Origin: Prochlorococcus sp. AG-355-K03
Lineage (GTDB): Bacteria > Cyanobacteriota > Cyanobacteriia > PCC-6307 > Cyanobiaceae
NCBI GenBank assembly: GCA_003278685.1
Contig: QCDS01000004.1
Coordinates: forward strand, 1 to 57,613
Length of the DNA stretch: 57,613 bases
Reading direction: 5' to 3'
Shown here: positions 36,896-45,356 of the stretch, piece after piece
Layout: each line of letters begins with the position of its first letter
Position numbering within the stretch: position 1 is the stretch's first letter
Made by a program: the position numbers and the translations under genes
Notes under the pieces: generated by a model
Database searches by the model: none
Told to the model about the DNA's origin: nothing
What the model saw: the letters and a program-made list of their open reading frames with translations, nothing else

Positions 36896-37054
36896 TTAAC
36901 TACCTAGTTGTATATGATTTACCTTTAAGTAAAAATAACCCGCAAATCCAACTATATTCAAAATTACAACGAAGATCCAAGCTCCAATTGGCTGATTAGA
37001 ATCAAATTTTTTTATTTTAACTTTTTCCTTTAGTCTTTCAATATATTTAGCCAT
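36896..37054 (-). CDS. Small single-helix membrane protein (52 aa)
   Basis: A 52-codon ATG ORF on the minus strand. It starts with a basic amphipathic stretch (MAKYIERLKEKVKIKKF), then DSNQPIGAWIFVVILNIVGF forming one membrane helix, and ends YFYLKVNHIQLGS. The layout recalls small single-helix photosynthetic proteins, but it lacks the ExNGR signature of high-light-inducible proteins. No family assigned. The 302 bp between it and the peroxiredoxin gene hold that gene's promoter and no other ORF that I can support. Confidence 0.55.
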   Translation of the reverse strand: MAKYIERLKEKVKIKKFDSNQPIGAWIFVVILNIVGFAGYFYLKVNHIQLGS

Positions 37055-37274
37055 AATTAAAAATATTAAAAAGAATATTTCTGATTATAGAGTGTTAAAT
37101 TTTAAGGAATCTTAAATAAAATAAAATTTCTTTTAATTCGAATTTTTATTGTCAAGCCTGTTAATGGGGTATTTAATTAACTCCTTTTTGAGATTTTTTA
37201 AAAGTTTATTGTGATTCAAAATTGTAAATTTCCTAGTAAAGGAATAATGCCATTTCATTGAATTAAAAAAAAAC

Positions 37275-37326
37275 TTGCTAATTCATTATTAATAAAATTA
37301 TAATACTTATTACGGTCAAACAGACC
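37275..37326 (+). promoter_or_regulatory. Promoter and small palindrome upstream of peroxiredoxin
   Basis: TTGCTA (37275-37280) and TATAAT (37299-37304) are separated by 18 bp, a good promoter. The start point would be near 37311, and the palindrome GGTC-AAACA-GACC (37314-37326) lies directly on the early transcript, as an operator or a small hairpin. The leader before the ATG is about 45 bases. Confidence 0.5.
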
Positions 37327-37356
37327 ATACATAATTTAAATAAGGACAAATTTTTC

Positions 37357-37941
37357 ATGAGCTTAAAAGTAGGCCAAGAAGCACCAGACTTTAGTGCTAC
37401 AGCAGTATATGATCAAGAGTTTAAGGAGATTACACTTTCAGGTCTAAGAGGTAAATGGGTTGTTCTATTCTTTTACCCACTAGATTTTACATTTGTATGT
37501 CCAACTGAAATAACAGCATTTAGTGATAGATACAAAGATTTCTCGGCACTTAATACGGAAATACTTGGTGTATCAGTTGATAGCAAGCACTGTCATTTGG
37601 CTTGGATACAAACCCCAAGAAATGAAGGTGGTATAGGTGATATTAACTATCCGTTGGTTTCTGACTTAAAAAGAGAAATTTGCCAGGCTTACAATGTTCT
37701 AAATGATGATGGGGAGGCTGATAGAGGTTTATTTCTTATCAATCCCGAAGGAGTAGTTATGCATACTACTGTTAACAAGGCTCCTGTAGGTAGAAATGTT
37801 GATGAAACGCTAAGGATTCTTCAAGGCTATCAATACGTTGCGGCAAACCCCGATGAAGTGTGTCCTGCAAACTGGACCCCCGGGGAGAAAACAATGTTAG
37901 AGGACCCAAAAGGTAGTAAGGAATATTTTTCTGCGCTATAG
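37357..37941 (+). CDS. 2-Cys peroxiredoxin (AhpC/TSA family)
   Basis: Reduces hydrogen peroxide and alkyl hydroperoxides using thioredoxin or a similar donor. The 194 residues match typical 2-Cys peroxiredoxins: peroxidatic cysteine in [13 protein letters not shown] (about residue 48), resolving cysteine near residue 169 in DEVCPANW, and the [10 protein letters not shown] (GGLG-type) segment with the C-terminal EYFSAL (YF-type) tail that marks sensitivity to overoxidation. Preceded by a clear promoter. Tail-to-tail with a multi-pass membrane protein gene. Confidence 0.95.
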   Translation: MSLKVGQEAPDFSATAVYDQEFKEITLSGLRGKWVVLFFYPLDFTFVCPTEITAFSDRYKDFSALNTEILGVSVDSKHCHLAWIQTPRNEGGIGDINYPLVSDLKREICQAYNVLNDDGEADRGLFLINPEGVVMHTTVNKAPVGRNVDETLRILQGYQYVAANPDEVCPANWTPGEKTMLEDPKGSKEYFSAL

Positions 37942-37956
37942 GAGAATTAGAAACAT

Positions 37957-38709
37957 TTAAGTAAGTAATGAGTAGTAAATTATTATAAAAAAATAAAAAA
38001 CTAATATATTCAAAAAGTGGTTGACATCCCCTTTTTGAGGTTTGGGCACGATCCAATCGCTCAAATTAGTTTTATATGATAAAAAGGACCACGTATAAAA
38101 AGAAATTTCTATTGCGACTAGGATAAAAAGATTAATTAAATTAAGGTCATTTAAACCAAAATATCTATAAATCTGAAACTGATCATCAACACTAATATTA
38201 ATAATTTGAAGATGCCAAAGATAGAGAGAAATCAAAATAAAATTTACCAATATTATTTTTTTTAAAAGAAACCTAGATTTCTTAAAAATTAATAGGATAG
38301 AAATTAAAAATAAGAAAAAACATAACTGTGGAATATCCGGTTTTGGGACATTAATTCCTTCAAGAAATAAATTAATTACAAGATCAAAATTTATATATAT
38401 ATAATCAGCTATTAAGAAAGAGAGAAATATTAAATTTATTGCTACTAAGAATAATAATTTTTTTCCTTTAATTATTTTTTTACTATGGATTTTATCCTTA
38501 GTAAAACTATAATCTGTATAGTTTTTTAAAGAGTTTATATACACCAAAAATGGACATATTGCTCCGCTCAAATAGTAAAGGATTAAATAAAAGGAAATAT
38601 CATTAATATTGAGTGAATACAAATTAAACCATTGTTTTTGTACAAATGGAAGAATAAGTAAAAATGAAAGTGTAACTAATAACTTCGTTGTATTGTTTTT
38701 AATTATCAA
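37957..38709 (-). CDS. Multi-pass membrane protein of unknown function (250 aa)
   Basis: A hydrophobic 250-residue protein with about seven predicted membrane helices, including LLVTLSFLLILPFV, FYLILYYLSGAICPFLVYI, LLFLVAINLIFLSFLIADYI, LCFFLFLISILLIF, IILVNFILISLYLW, LINLFILVAIEISFYTWSFL and LNILVFYFFIIIYYSLL. A soluble loop near the end carries SDWIVPKPQKGDVNHF, which might be a conserved motif. No family recognised. Downstream of the ftsH-like gene on the same strand with 32 bp between them, so possibly cotranscribed. Confidence 0.65.
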   Translation of the reverse strand: MIIKNNTTKLLVTLSFLLILPFVQKQWFNLYSLNINDISFYLILYYLSGAICPFLVYINSLKNYTDYSFTKDKIHSKKIIKGKKLLFLVAINLIFLSFLIADYIYINFDLVINLFLEGINVPKPDIPQLCFFLFLISILLIFKKSRFLLKKIILVNFILISLYLWHLQIINISVDDQFQIYRYFGLNDLNLINLFILVAIEISFYTWSFLSYKTNLSDWIVPKPQKGDVNHFLNILVFYFFIIIYYSLLT

Positions 38710-38741
38710 GAAAATATTTTTTTTAATTTAAAGCAATTAAA

Positions 38742-40496
38742 TCAAACTTTCAACAATTTAGAAGTTGTTAATTTAAAAACTTTTTTATCTATAGTTTCTT
38801 GATTTAAAAGTATATCAACTAATTTATCTAGTAAGACTCTATTTTTTTTCAATATTTTTATTGAATTATTTAATGAAATTTTAGAAATATTTATGATTTC
38901 ATTATCTATTCTAGAACTGGTATTTTCTGCTATGAGAGGCTTTCTTCTAAATAATCCATCTCCTAAATACATTTCATTATTATCAGAATCCATTGAAATT
39001 GGACCAATAATTGAAAATCCATATTTTGTAACCATTTCCCTTACGATATTTGTCGCATAAGAGATATCATTTATAGAGCATTGTGTGATTTCACCTTCAC
39101 CAAAAACTATCGTTTCTGCTGCTCTTCCAGCTAGAGCAATTTCAATTTTTGAAAATAATAATTTTTTTGAAATTAATCCACTAGAAATTACATCTTCGTC
39201 AGGGCATATTTTTGTATATCCTCCTATAGATCCAGATCTAGGTAAAATCGTAATTTTATCAACTGATTCAATTCCATTTCTCACAGCAGATACAATTGCT
39301 CTACCTACTTCGTTATAAGCAATAATTTTTTTCATATTAGGAGAAGTTATTAATGAGCTTCTCAGGCCAATGGTAATTTTATCAAGAGCATTTTCTATAT
39401 GAAGATCATTGATTAATTTAGATTCGTCTCTTGCACAGTGAATAGCACTCTCGTTCATCAAGTTTGCAAGATCTGCTCCCGAAAATCCTGCTGTTCTAGA
39501 AGCCCAATATCCTAAGTCAACCTCGCTTGAAAGTGGTTTAGAAAGTGAGTGAACTGAAAGAATTTTTTTTCTTCCATCTAAATCTGGAAGCATTACTTCA
39601 ATTTTCCTATCAAATCTACCTGGTCTTAATAATGCTGCATCCAAAATATCTGGTCTATTTGTTGCTGCTAAAACAATAATCCCAGAATTATCAGCAAAAC
39701 CATCTAATTCAGTTAGAAGCTGATTAAGGGTTTGTTCTCTTTCATCATTGCCGCCTCCGATCCCAGACCCTCTTTGCCGACCAATGGAATCAATTTCATC
39801 AATAAAAATTATACAAGGAGATTTTTCCTTAGCCTTAGAGAACAGATCACGAACTCGGCTTGCTCCAACACCAACAAAAAGTTCTACAAACTCAGAAGCC
39901 GATATTGAGAGAAAAGGTACTCCTGATTCACCAGCAATTGCTTTAGCTAATAATGTTTTTCCTGTCCCTGGTGGGCCTATTAGAAGAACTCCCTTAGGAA
40001 CTTTCGCTCCAAGATTTTCAAATTTCTTTGGTTCTTTCAAAAATGTTATAACCTCTTTTAATTCCTCTGCGGCTTCAGGGACGCCAGCTACATCATCGAA
40101 TCTCGTTTCTACATCATCAATAGTTACAAATTTAGATTGATTTTTGGTAAAACCAAAAGCTCTGGAGGCCAATTTTGATGTACTCCTCAAGATTAAGACT
40201 ATGGCTAATATGAAAATCAGGAAAAGACTTATTGAAGCGAATGAATTAGCAGCTGAGGCTTCTTTTCTACTATTGTTAATAGTTAGATCTACCTTATTTT
40301 CAGTAGCCTTTTCAAGGATTAATTGATCGTTGTAAAGGATAGGTATTTTAAATTTATCTCCATTTTTATACAGAACATCAATTTCTCTCTGCCTTGGATA
40401 GAAAAATATTGATTCTATTTTCCCGGTCTCTATATCTTCTAGAAGATCAGAATAACTTGATTTAGAATCTGAATATGAGAATTTTGATCTAAACAC
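38742..40496 (-). CDS. FtsH-like AAA+ protein with degenerate zinc-protease site
   Basis: A 584-residue FtsH homologue. The ATPase domain is intact: Walker A GPPGTGKT (174-181), Walker B IIFIDE (229-234) and the second region of homology [20 protein letters not shown]. But the zinc site HExxH reads NEVGR (395-399, in [11 protein letters not shown]), so both histidine ligands are lost; the later aspartate (D477 in [10 protein letters not shown]) remains. The first N-terminal membrane helix is also missing: only one hydrophobic segment (about 86-104) follows the [14 protein letters not shown] domain, and an in-frame TAA just above the GTG start at 40496 rules out extension. Probably a non-proteolytic, FtsHi-like partner or chaperone. 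Confidence 0.9.
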   Translation of the reverse strand: MFRSKFSYSDSKSSYSDLLEDIETGKIESIFFYPRQREIDVLYKNGDKFKIPILYNDQLILEKATENKVDLTINNSRKEASAANSFASISLFLIFILAIVLILRSTSKLASRAFGFTKNQSKFVTIDDVETRFDDVAGVPEAAEELKEVITFLKEPKKFENLGAKVPKGVLLIGPPGTGKTLLAKAIAGESGVPFLSISASEFVELFVGVGASRVRDLFSKAKEKSPCIIFIDEIDSIGRQRGSGIGGGNDEREQTLNQLLTELDGFADNSGIIVLAATNRPDILDAALLRPGRFDRKIEVMLPDLDGRKKILSVHSLSKPLSSEVDLGYWASRTAGFSGADLANLMNESAIHCARDESKLINDLHIENALDKITIGLRSSLITSPNMKKIIAYNEVGRAIVSAVRNGIESVDKITILPRSGSIGGYTKICPDEDVISSGLISKKLLFSKIEIALAGRAAETIVFGEGEITQCSINDISYATNIVREMVTKYGFSIIGPISMDSDNNEMYLGDGLFRRKPLIAENTSSRIDNEIINISKISLNNSIKILKKNRVLLDKLVDILLNQETIDKKVFKLTTSKLLKV

Positions 40497-40627
40497 TAAT
40501 CTTTATAAGTGATTAATAAAGCATATATGCTTATTTAAAAAATTGACGTATATAAACAAAATATACTCAAAAGTTTTGGAGATAACCAGTTAAAGGTTAT
40601 ATTATTATATGGAAATAAAGAAACAGA

Positions 40628-40798
40628 ATGGCTGTACCAAAGAAGAAAAAATCAAAGAGCAAAAGGAACCAAAGGCACGCTGTTTGGAAAGGAAAAGCAG
40701 CAATAGCAGCTCAAAAAGCTATATCTTTAGGTAAATCAGTTTTAACTGGGAAAGCTCAAGGATTTGTTTACCCTATTGAGGAAGAAGAAGAAGAGTAG
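40628..40798 (+). CDS. rpmF: 50S ribosomal protein L32
   Basis: A 56-residue large-subunit ribosomal protein, starting [20 protein letters not shown] and ending in a run of glutamates. The N-terminal pattern AVPKKKxSKSKRNxR is diagnostic; the zinc cysteines of some bacterial L32 proteins are absent, as is usual in cyanobacteria and plastids. It is divergent from the ftsH-like gene, with AT-rich promoter-like sequence between (a TATTAT around 40600). Confidence 0.96.
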   Translation: MAVPKKKKSKSKRNQRHAVWKGKAAIAAQKAISLGKSVLTGKAQGFVYPIEEEEEE

Positions 40799-40801
40799 CT
40801 T

Positions 40802-41128
40802 TTATGATCCTAATTTAAATGCTTCAAGTATAACGGCATAAATCGCACCAATTCTTAATTTATCAACTACGGTCCATAGATAATAAAACTTTGAACTTGC
40901 GGCAGGTTTAATTCTTATAATGATTTCAATAAAAATAATGATTATTGGGACCATTATTAACTCATTTTTACCTTCAGATATAAATTTTGTAATAAAATTT
41001 GCGAACAAAAAATAACCTGTCAAAACAGAAATTAGACCAATAGATTTTGTTCTCCAAGTATCACTTAGAAAACCAAAAAATAAATTATTTAACTGGTAGG
41101 TAATTCTTGAAAAATTAGTTTTTTGCAT
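40802..41128 (-). CDS. ycf20: Ycf20 family protein (DUF565)
   Basis: A 108-residue membrane protein of the Ycf20/DUF565 family, found in cyanobacteria and plastids and linked in plants to photoprotective quenching (family knowledge). Visible: the opening MQKTNFSRITYQLNNLFFGF, DTWRTKSIGLISVLTGYFLF as the first membrane helix, and a second helix MVPIIIIFIEIIIR before a conserved soluble tail. It overlaps the upstream HAD gene by 14 bases on the same strand, and its stop lies 3 bases from rpmF. Confidence 0.85.
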   Translation of the reverse strand: MQKTNFSRITYQLNNLFFGFLSDTWRTKSIGLISVLTGYFLFANFITKFISEGKNELIMVPIIIIFIEIIIRIKPAASSKFYYLWTVVDKLRIGAIYAVILEAFKLGS

Positions 41129-41879
41129 TACTAATAGACACTAAATAATCACTTAGAAAGTTATAGTCAATGTATGATTTTTTTAGTTTAGGGCCTTTGA
41201 TTACATTTGCCACATTATTCTGATCACCAAGACTGTCTAAAATACAATCTAATTTAATATTTTCCTCAAGAACAATTGGGATATTTGAAGGAACAAAAAT
41301 TGTTGGCAAGTTAGCTGCCAAAGAAGATTTCAATCCTGGATTGGAGTCTTCAAAAACAATTGAGTTGTTTTTGTTTATACCACTTAATTGGACAGCCTTT
41401 AAATATGGTAATGGATTTGGTTTCTTTAATTCAACGTCTTCGCTTGAAATAATGAACTCAAAAGGGTTCAAGTCATTAAAAAGATAATCAACAAGAAGAT
41501 TGGCTTGAATTCTTGAACTTGAAGTAACAATAAATTGTCTTACTTTTTTTCTATGTAATTCATTTATTAATCTAAAAACACCAGTTTTCAAACTAACGCA
41601 ATCTTTTTTTATAATTTCTAAATAATGAAATTGCTTTGTTTCATGAATTCTGAGAATTAAATCTTCGGAGAAATTATCATTATTATATTTTGCGTAATAA
41701 GCAATCCTATTTTTGCCCCCATTTATCTTCAGAAGTTTAATGTATGTATTAGCATCCCAATTCCAATCAATGCCAAGGTCATTAAAAGCATTATTAAAAG
41801 CAGGTAAATGGGCCTCGAATTCTGTATTTGCGATGGTCCCATCTAAATCCCAATAAACACCCTCCAGATAAGTCACCAA
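41115..41879 (-). CDS. HAD-superfamily hydrolase (CbbY/phosphoglycolate-phosphatase-like)
   Basis: A 254-residue HAD phosphatase. Motif I is YWDLDGTIANTE (nucleophile aspartate in DLDGT), motif II is FIVTSSSR, and motifs III/IV are LKKPNPLPYLKA followed by IVFEDSNPGLKSS. The alpha-helical cap sits between motifs I and II, as in the CbbY / beta-phosphoglucomutase subgroup. The substrate cannot be inferred from sequence; sugar phosphates such as xylulose-1,5-bisphosphate are known for CbbY. Overlaps ycf20 by 14 bases. Confidence 0.88.
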   Translation of the reverse strand: MVTYLEGVYWDLDGTIANTEFEAHLPAFNNAFNDLGIDWNWDANTYIKLLKINGGKNRIAYYAKYNNDNFSEDLILRIHETKQFHYLEIIKKDCVSLKTGVFRLINELHRKKVRQFIVTSSSRIQANLLVDYLFNDLNPFEFIISSEDVELKKPNPLPYLKAVQLSGINKNNSIVFEDSNPGLKSSLAANLPTIFVPSNIPIVLEENIKLDCILDSLGDQNNVANVIKGPKLKKSYIDYNFLSDYLVSISNAKN

Positions 41880-41891
41880 AAAGAATTTCTT

Positions 41892-41969
41892 TTATTTACG
41901 GTAAAAAACAAGAGCAATTATTGCTGGTCCTGCTAACGCAACTACAGCCAAAGGAATAAGTGTTGCCAT
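41892..41969 (-). CDS. Tiny membrane peptide, possible photosystem II Psb30 (Ycf12)
   Basis: A 25-codon ATG ORF. The product MATLIPLAVVALAGPAIIAL-VFYRK is one membrane helix with a basic C-terminus. The motif LAGPAII..VFYRK closely resembles the LAGPAVIF..FYRR end of cyanobacterial Psb30 as I remember it, but the N-terminus is shorter than in most homologues. Stand-alone between the HAD gene and a divergent cysteine-cluster gene. If real, it belongs at the periphery of photosystem II near cytochrome b559. Alternatives are another tiny photosystem subunit or an uncharacterised peptide. Confidence 0.5.
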   Translation of the reverse strand: MATLIPLAVVALAGPAIIALVFYRK

Positions 41970-42051
41970 GATTAAAGAATATGTTTTGTGATACTATTTT
42001 TACAAATAAATGATGAAACTGTACTTATACGTTACAAGATTGAATTAAATT

Positions 42052-42399
42052 ATGAAATCATGGACATGTATAGAAAATTGTGGAGCTTGTTGTAAATTCG
42101 ACTTGAACGAAAGAAGCGATTTGGCTAACAAACTTAACAAAGAAGATATAGCTTTGATAAATTCGATGACGGCTAAAGACGGTTGGTGTAAAAACCTGGA
42201 CAGAGAAAATAAAAAATGCTTAATTTATGAAACCAGACCACATTTTTGTCGTGTAAGTGAATTTTCAACTTCATTTAAAGGATATTTGAAATCCGGTGAT
42301 AAATTTTTAATAGATTGCTGCAAACAACATATTTCATCAAATTATGGATACCAAAGTAAAGAGATGAAATCTTTTAGAATTGCTGTTTCAGGAAAATGA
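42052..42399 (+). CDS. YkgJ-type cysteine cluster protein (UPF0153)
   Basis: A 115-residue protein with the zinc- or iron-sulfur-binding cysteine pattern of the YkgJ family: CIENCGACCKFD near the start, then WCKNLDRENKKCLIYETRPHFCRVS, and a late CCKQH. This CxxCxxCC...C...C arrangement defines the family; function is unknown, and a metal site is inferred from it. Overlaps the next gene by four bases (ATGA), hence cotranscribed with the transporter pair. Confidence 0.88.
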   Translation: MKSWTCIENCGACCKFDLNERSDLANKLNKEDIALINSMTAKDGWCKNLDRENKKCLIYETRPHFCRVSEFSTSFKGYLKSGDKFLIDCCKQHISSNYGYQSKEMKSFRIAVSGK

Positions 42400-42722
42400 A
42401 TAGTAAATTAGAAAAAAAAGAAAACAATATAGAAAAAAGTTTTTTTTCAATATTTATAACGACTTTTACAACAATTTTTATTGCTGAACTTGGCGATAAA
42501 ACTCAGATAGCTACATTAATGCTTTCTGCTGAATCGGGAAGGCCAATAATAGTTTTTCTTGGAAGTTCTCTGGCATTAATAAGCTCTAGCATAGTAGGAG
42601 TTCTTATTGGTAAATGGGTATCAAAAAAAATATCTCCTAGTAAATTTGCTTTATTTACTGGTGCTCTAATGATATTGATAAGTATATTTTTAGCTTATGA
42701 AACTTTCAAGAATTATTTATAA
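42396..42722 (+). CDS. GDT1/UPF0016-family half transporter, first of a pair (108 aa)
   Basis: A single-domain member of the UPF0016 (GDT1/TMEM165/Mnx) cation transporter family, with three predicted membrane helices. The hallmark FIAELGDKTQIATLM (E-x-G-D-K/R-T) is near residues 28-42. Full-length relatives have two such halves; here they are separate genes, so a heterodimer with the next product is likely. Family members move manganese or calcium out of the cytosol. Its stop (TAA) is directly followed by the second gene's ATG. Confidence 0.88.
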   Translation: MNSKLEKKENNIEKSFFSIFITTFTTIFIAELGDKTQIATLMLSAESGRPIIVFLGSSLALISSSIVGVLIGKWVSKKISPSKFALFTGALMILISIFLAYETFKNYL

Positions 42723-43034
42723 ATGGTTTTAAGTTTATTACTATCAACATTTTTAACCGTTTTCATCGCTGAATTAGGTGACAAAACTCAACTTGCTACT
42801 TTAACTATAAGCGGTACTTCAAATAAACCATTAGCAGTTTTTCTAGGATCTTCTTCAGCACTTGTTTTTGCAAGTTTACTAGGAGCTATAACAGGCGGTT
42901 CTATTTCAAGTTTTTTACCCGAAGTAGTTCTTAAGTCAATAGCCTCCATAACTTTTTTCATAATTGGTACAAAGCTTTTTATCAACTCTTTCACCATTGA
43001 AAAAGAAGAAAACGAAGAGAAAGAAAATAATTAG
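42723..43034 (+). CDS. GDT1/UPF0016-family half transporter, second of a pair (103 aa)
   Basis: The partner of the preceding gene: VFIAELGDKTQLATLTISG at residues 13-31 repeats the ExGDKTQ hallmark, followed by a glycine/serine-rich helix (PLAVFLGSSSALVFASLLGA) and a third helix, ending in a charged EKEENEEKEN tail. The two halves are clearly homologous but only moderately similar outside the hallmark, so the pair is old rather than a fresh duplication. Probable role: manganese export from cytosol to lumen or periplasm (inference from the family). Confidence 0.88.
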   Translation: MVLSLLLSTFLTVFIAELGDKTQLATLTISGTSNKPLAVFLGSSSALVFASLLGAITGGSISSFLPEVVLKSIASITFFIIGTKLFINSFTIEKEENEEKENN

Positions 43035-43106
43035 TTTAAAGCTTGCATAATAAGGTGTAATAATGAAGTGTATACCCATAAATTAATTTATAATTTTATT
43101 TAAACC

Positions 43107-45329
43107 ATGTTCACATCATCTTCAATAATTGATAATCTTAATCAGGCTGAAGGGATAGAATATAAAAAGTTATGCAGACTATTAAAAATAACAAAGAAAT
43201 CTGATAAGGATAAATTAGATATTGCTTTAACAGCTCTAGAAAAACTTGAAATAATAAATAAAAATGAAGATAATGAATATACCTGCATCAAAGATAGTGA
43301 TCATCTTGTCGCCAAAATAAGATGTAGTAGCAAAGGCTATTGCTTTGCTGTAAGGGGAAAAGACACAGAAGATATCTACATTAAAGAAAATCTACTTAAC
43401 TATGCATGGAATGGAGATAAAGTTTTAGTAAGGATAATAAAGGACGGTTACAGAAGAAGATCGCCTGAGGGAATAGTAGATTGTATTCTTGAAAGGTCAA
43501 ATCAAATACTTCTTTCTAAAGTTGAAATAATAAACAATGATGTATATGCAATCCCAATAGACGATAGAATACTTTCTAAAATTAAACTTCCAAAAGAGAA
43601 TAAAAAATACATTTTCAAACCAGACAATAAGAATATAGTAAAAGTTGAGATTGATAGATTTCCAATAGGTCAAGAAGAAGGAATAGGTCATGTGATACAG
43701 GAACTAAAACTAAACAAAAATGAGGAATATGATACAGACTTTGTTTTATCTAAAAGCAATATCGTTAAATCATACAATTTAAATCATATTGAATCTAAAA
43801 AAATAGAAAAATGGGAGAGGATAGACTTAACAAGTAAAAACTCTTATTTATTCAAAAGCTGGAATTCTAATAATTCTCCGATGCTCCCAATGATTCAAGT
43901 AGAGCAAGTAAAGAATAAAAGTACTAAATTATGGATACATACAAATAATCTTTCAGAAAGAGTAGATCTAAATAGTAAAAAATCTCTAGAAATATTATTT
44001 AAAGGCCTTGAATCATTACCCTTATTAAATGATTGGCAAAACTACCTTAGTGAAGCCATAAGAAATGATTCTGAATTTAAATTAGGTGAAAAGAATGAAG
44101 CAATAAGCCTCTGTGTGCATTTAAATAGTGATAATGAAATAACTGATTGGTCATTTCATCTTACTTTAGTAAAATGCTGCCTTATCGTTGGAAGTGATCA
44201 TACTGACGCTCTTCTATCTAGAAAAAGTAAAACAAGAATAACTTCTCGTGTATTAAAACCTATAAAGGAACATATCGACGAATTAGATAAAATACTTGAA
44301 ATTTCATGTACATTCAGACAAAAACATCTTTTGGAGGGTAAGGTCGAAATTCCTGCTCCACTCAATAAAATAGAAGTACTAGAAGAATTTTTTATTCACA
44401 ATCCAGCTGAATATTCAAAAGGATATTTTGAATCATTAAATAAAGAAGATTGCCAAACCTACCTTTCACCAATACTACATGAAGCTAATTTAATATGGTT
44501 CAAACATTCAAATCAATATGGCTTAAAAAGCGCAGGATACATATCAAAGGGAATGGATTACGTTAATGCTAATGAAATCATCAAATATTCAGAATTTATT
44601 GATAATGATATAGAGCTCAATGAAGATGGAAATTTGACATTTAGTCAAGTAATTAAATTATGTGGTGATGATAATAAAAAAAGAATCTTACATAAACTTC
44701 TAATTAATGAATTTAAGGGCAATGAAATAAGGTTGATATCTAAAAATCCTGATAATGACGAATCAGAAAAATTATTTATTTCTCCATGGACAAATCCTGG
44801 ATTTGACTTCACTAATCTCATTAACCAGTTCTGTATTTTTAATATGATAATAAATGGTAAGAAATCAAAGAAAAATAATACTAATGCAATCAATATATCG
44901 GAAAGTAATTCATTAGACTTAGTAGATTGGGATATATTTAATTCATCAATTTCAAAGAATTTAGAAATATTATTTAACAAGTTTGTAATAGATAAAATTA
45001 ATGACTATAAGTACAAAGTCAATCAATATAAATCTAATATGATAAATATAAAAAAAGTAAGAAAAGCAGAAAAATTACTAGGTAATATTTATAGTGGATA
45101 TATATTATCAGTGCAAACATATGGTTTCTTTGTTGAGATATCAGAACTAAATGTAGAGGGTTTAGTACACGTCAGCACTCTTAATAATGATTGGTATGAA
45201 TATAGATCAAGGCAAAATCTATTGATTGGAAGAAAATCTAAAAAATCATATAAAGTTGGAGATGCAATAGAAGTAAAAATAATAAAAGTCGATATTCTTA
45301 AATATCAAATTGATTTAGAATTAACATAA
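43107..45329 (+). CDS. RNase II/R-like protein with degenerate catalytic domain
   Basis: A 740-residue protein with the layout of RNase R: an N-terminal winged-helix-like part (about 17-60), cold-shock domains (LVAKIRCSSKGYCFAV, and about 140-200), an RNB region (about 236-580) and a C-terminal S1 domain (about 657-740, GNIYSGYILSVQTYGFFVEI). The RNB catalytic motifs are lost: after RIDLTSKN (about 238-245), where the DxxxxxxxDD acidic cluster should be, there is SYLFKSWNSNNS; and the SPIRRYxDL segment reads NPGFDFTNL (563-571). The frame is otherwise intact, so it is maintained but probably non-catalytic, perhaps an RNA-binding factor. Confidence 0.85.
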   Translation: MFTSSSIIDNLNQAEGIEYKKLCRLLKITKKSDKDKLDIALTALEKLEIINKNEDNEYTCIKDSDHLVAKIRCSSKGYCFAVRGKDTEDIYIKENLLNYAWNGDKVLVRIIKDGYRRRSPEGIVDCILERSNQILLSKVEIINNDVYAIPIDDRILSKIKLPKENKKYIFKPDNKNIVKVEIDRFPIGQEEGIGHVIQELKLNKNEEYDTDFVLSKSNIVKSYNLNHIESKKIEKWERIDLTSKNSYLFKSWNSNNSPMLPMIQVEQVKNKSTKLWIHTNNLSERVDLNSKKSLEILFKGLESLPLLNDWQNYLSEAIRNDSEFKLGEKNEAISLCVHLNSDNEITDWSFHLTLVKCCLIVGSDHTDALLSRKSKTRITSRVLKPIKEHIDELDKILEISCTFRQKHLLEGKVEIPAPLNKIEVLEEFFIHNPAEYSKGYFESLNKEDCQTYLSPILHEANLIWFKHSNQYGLKSAGYISKGMDYVNANEIIKYSEFIDNDIELNEDGNLTFSQVIKLCGDDNKKRILHKLLINEFKGNEIRLISKNPDNDESEKLFISPWTNPGFDFTNLINQFCIFNMIINGKKSKKNNTNAINISESNSLDLVDWDIFNSSISKNLEILFNKFVIDKINDYKYKVNQYKSNMINIKKVRKAEKLLGNIYSGYILSVQTYGFFVEISELNVEGLVHVSTLNNDWYEYRSRQNLLIGRKSKKSYKVGDAIEVKIIKVDILKYQIDLELT

Positions 45330-45356
45330 ATAAATTTAAGATAACTTTTTATAATT

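Noticed and set aside
36896..37054. High-light-inducible protein
   Set aside because: One membrane helix of similar size, but the ExNGR chlorophyll-binding signature is missing.
37957..38709. CAAX-protease (CPBP) identity for the multi-pass membrane protein
   Set aside because: The paired glutamate and histidine motifs of that family (EExxxR, FxxxH) are not visible in its helices.
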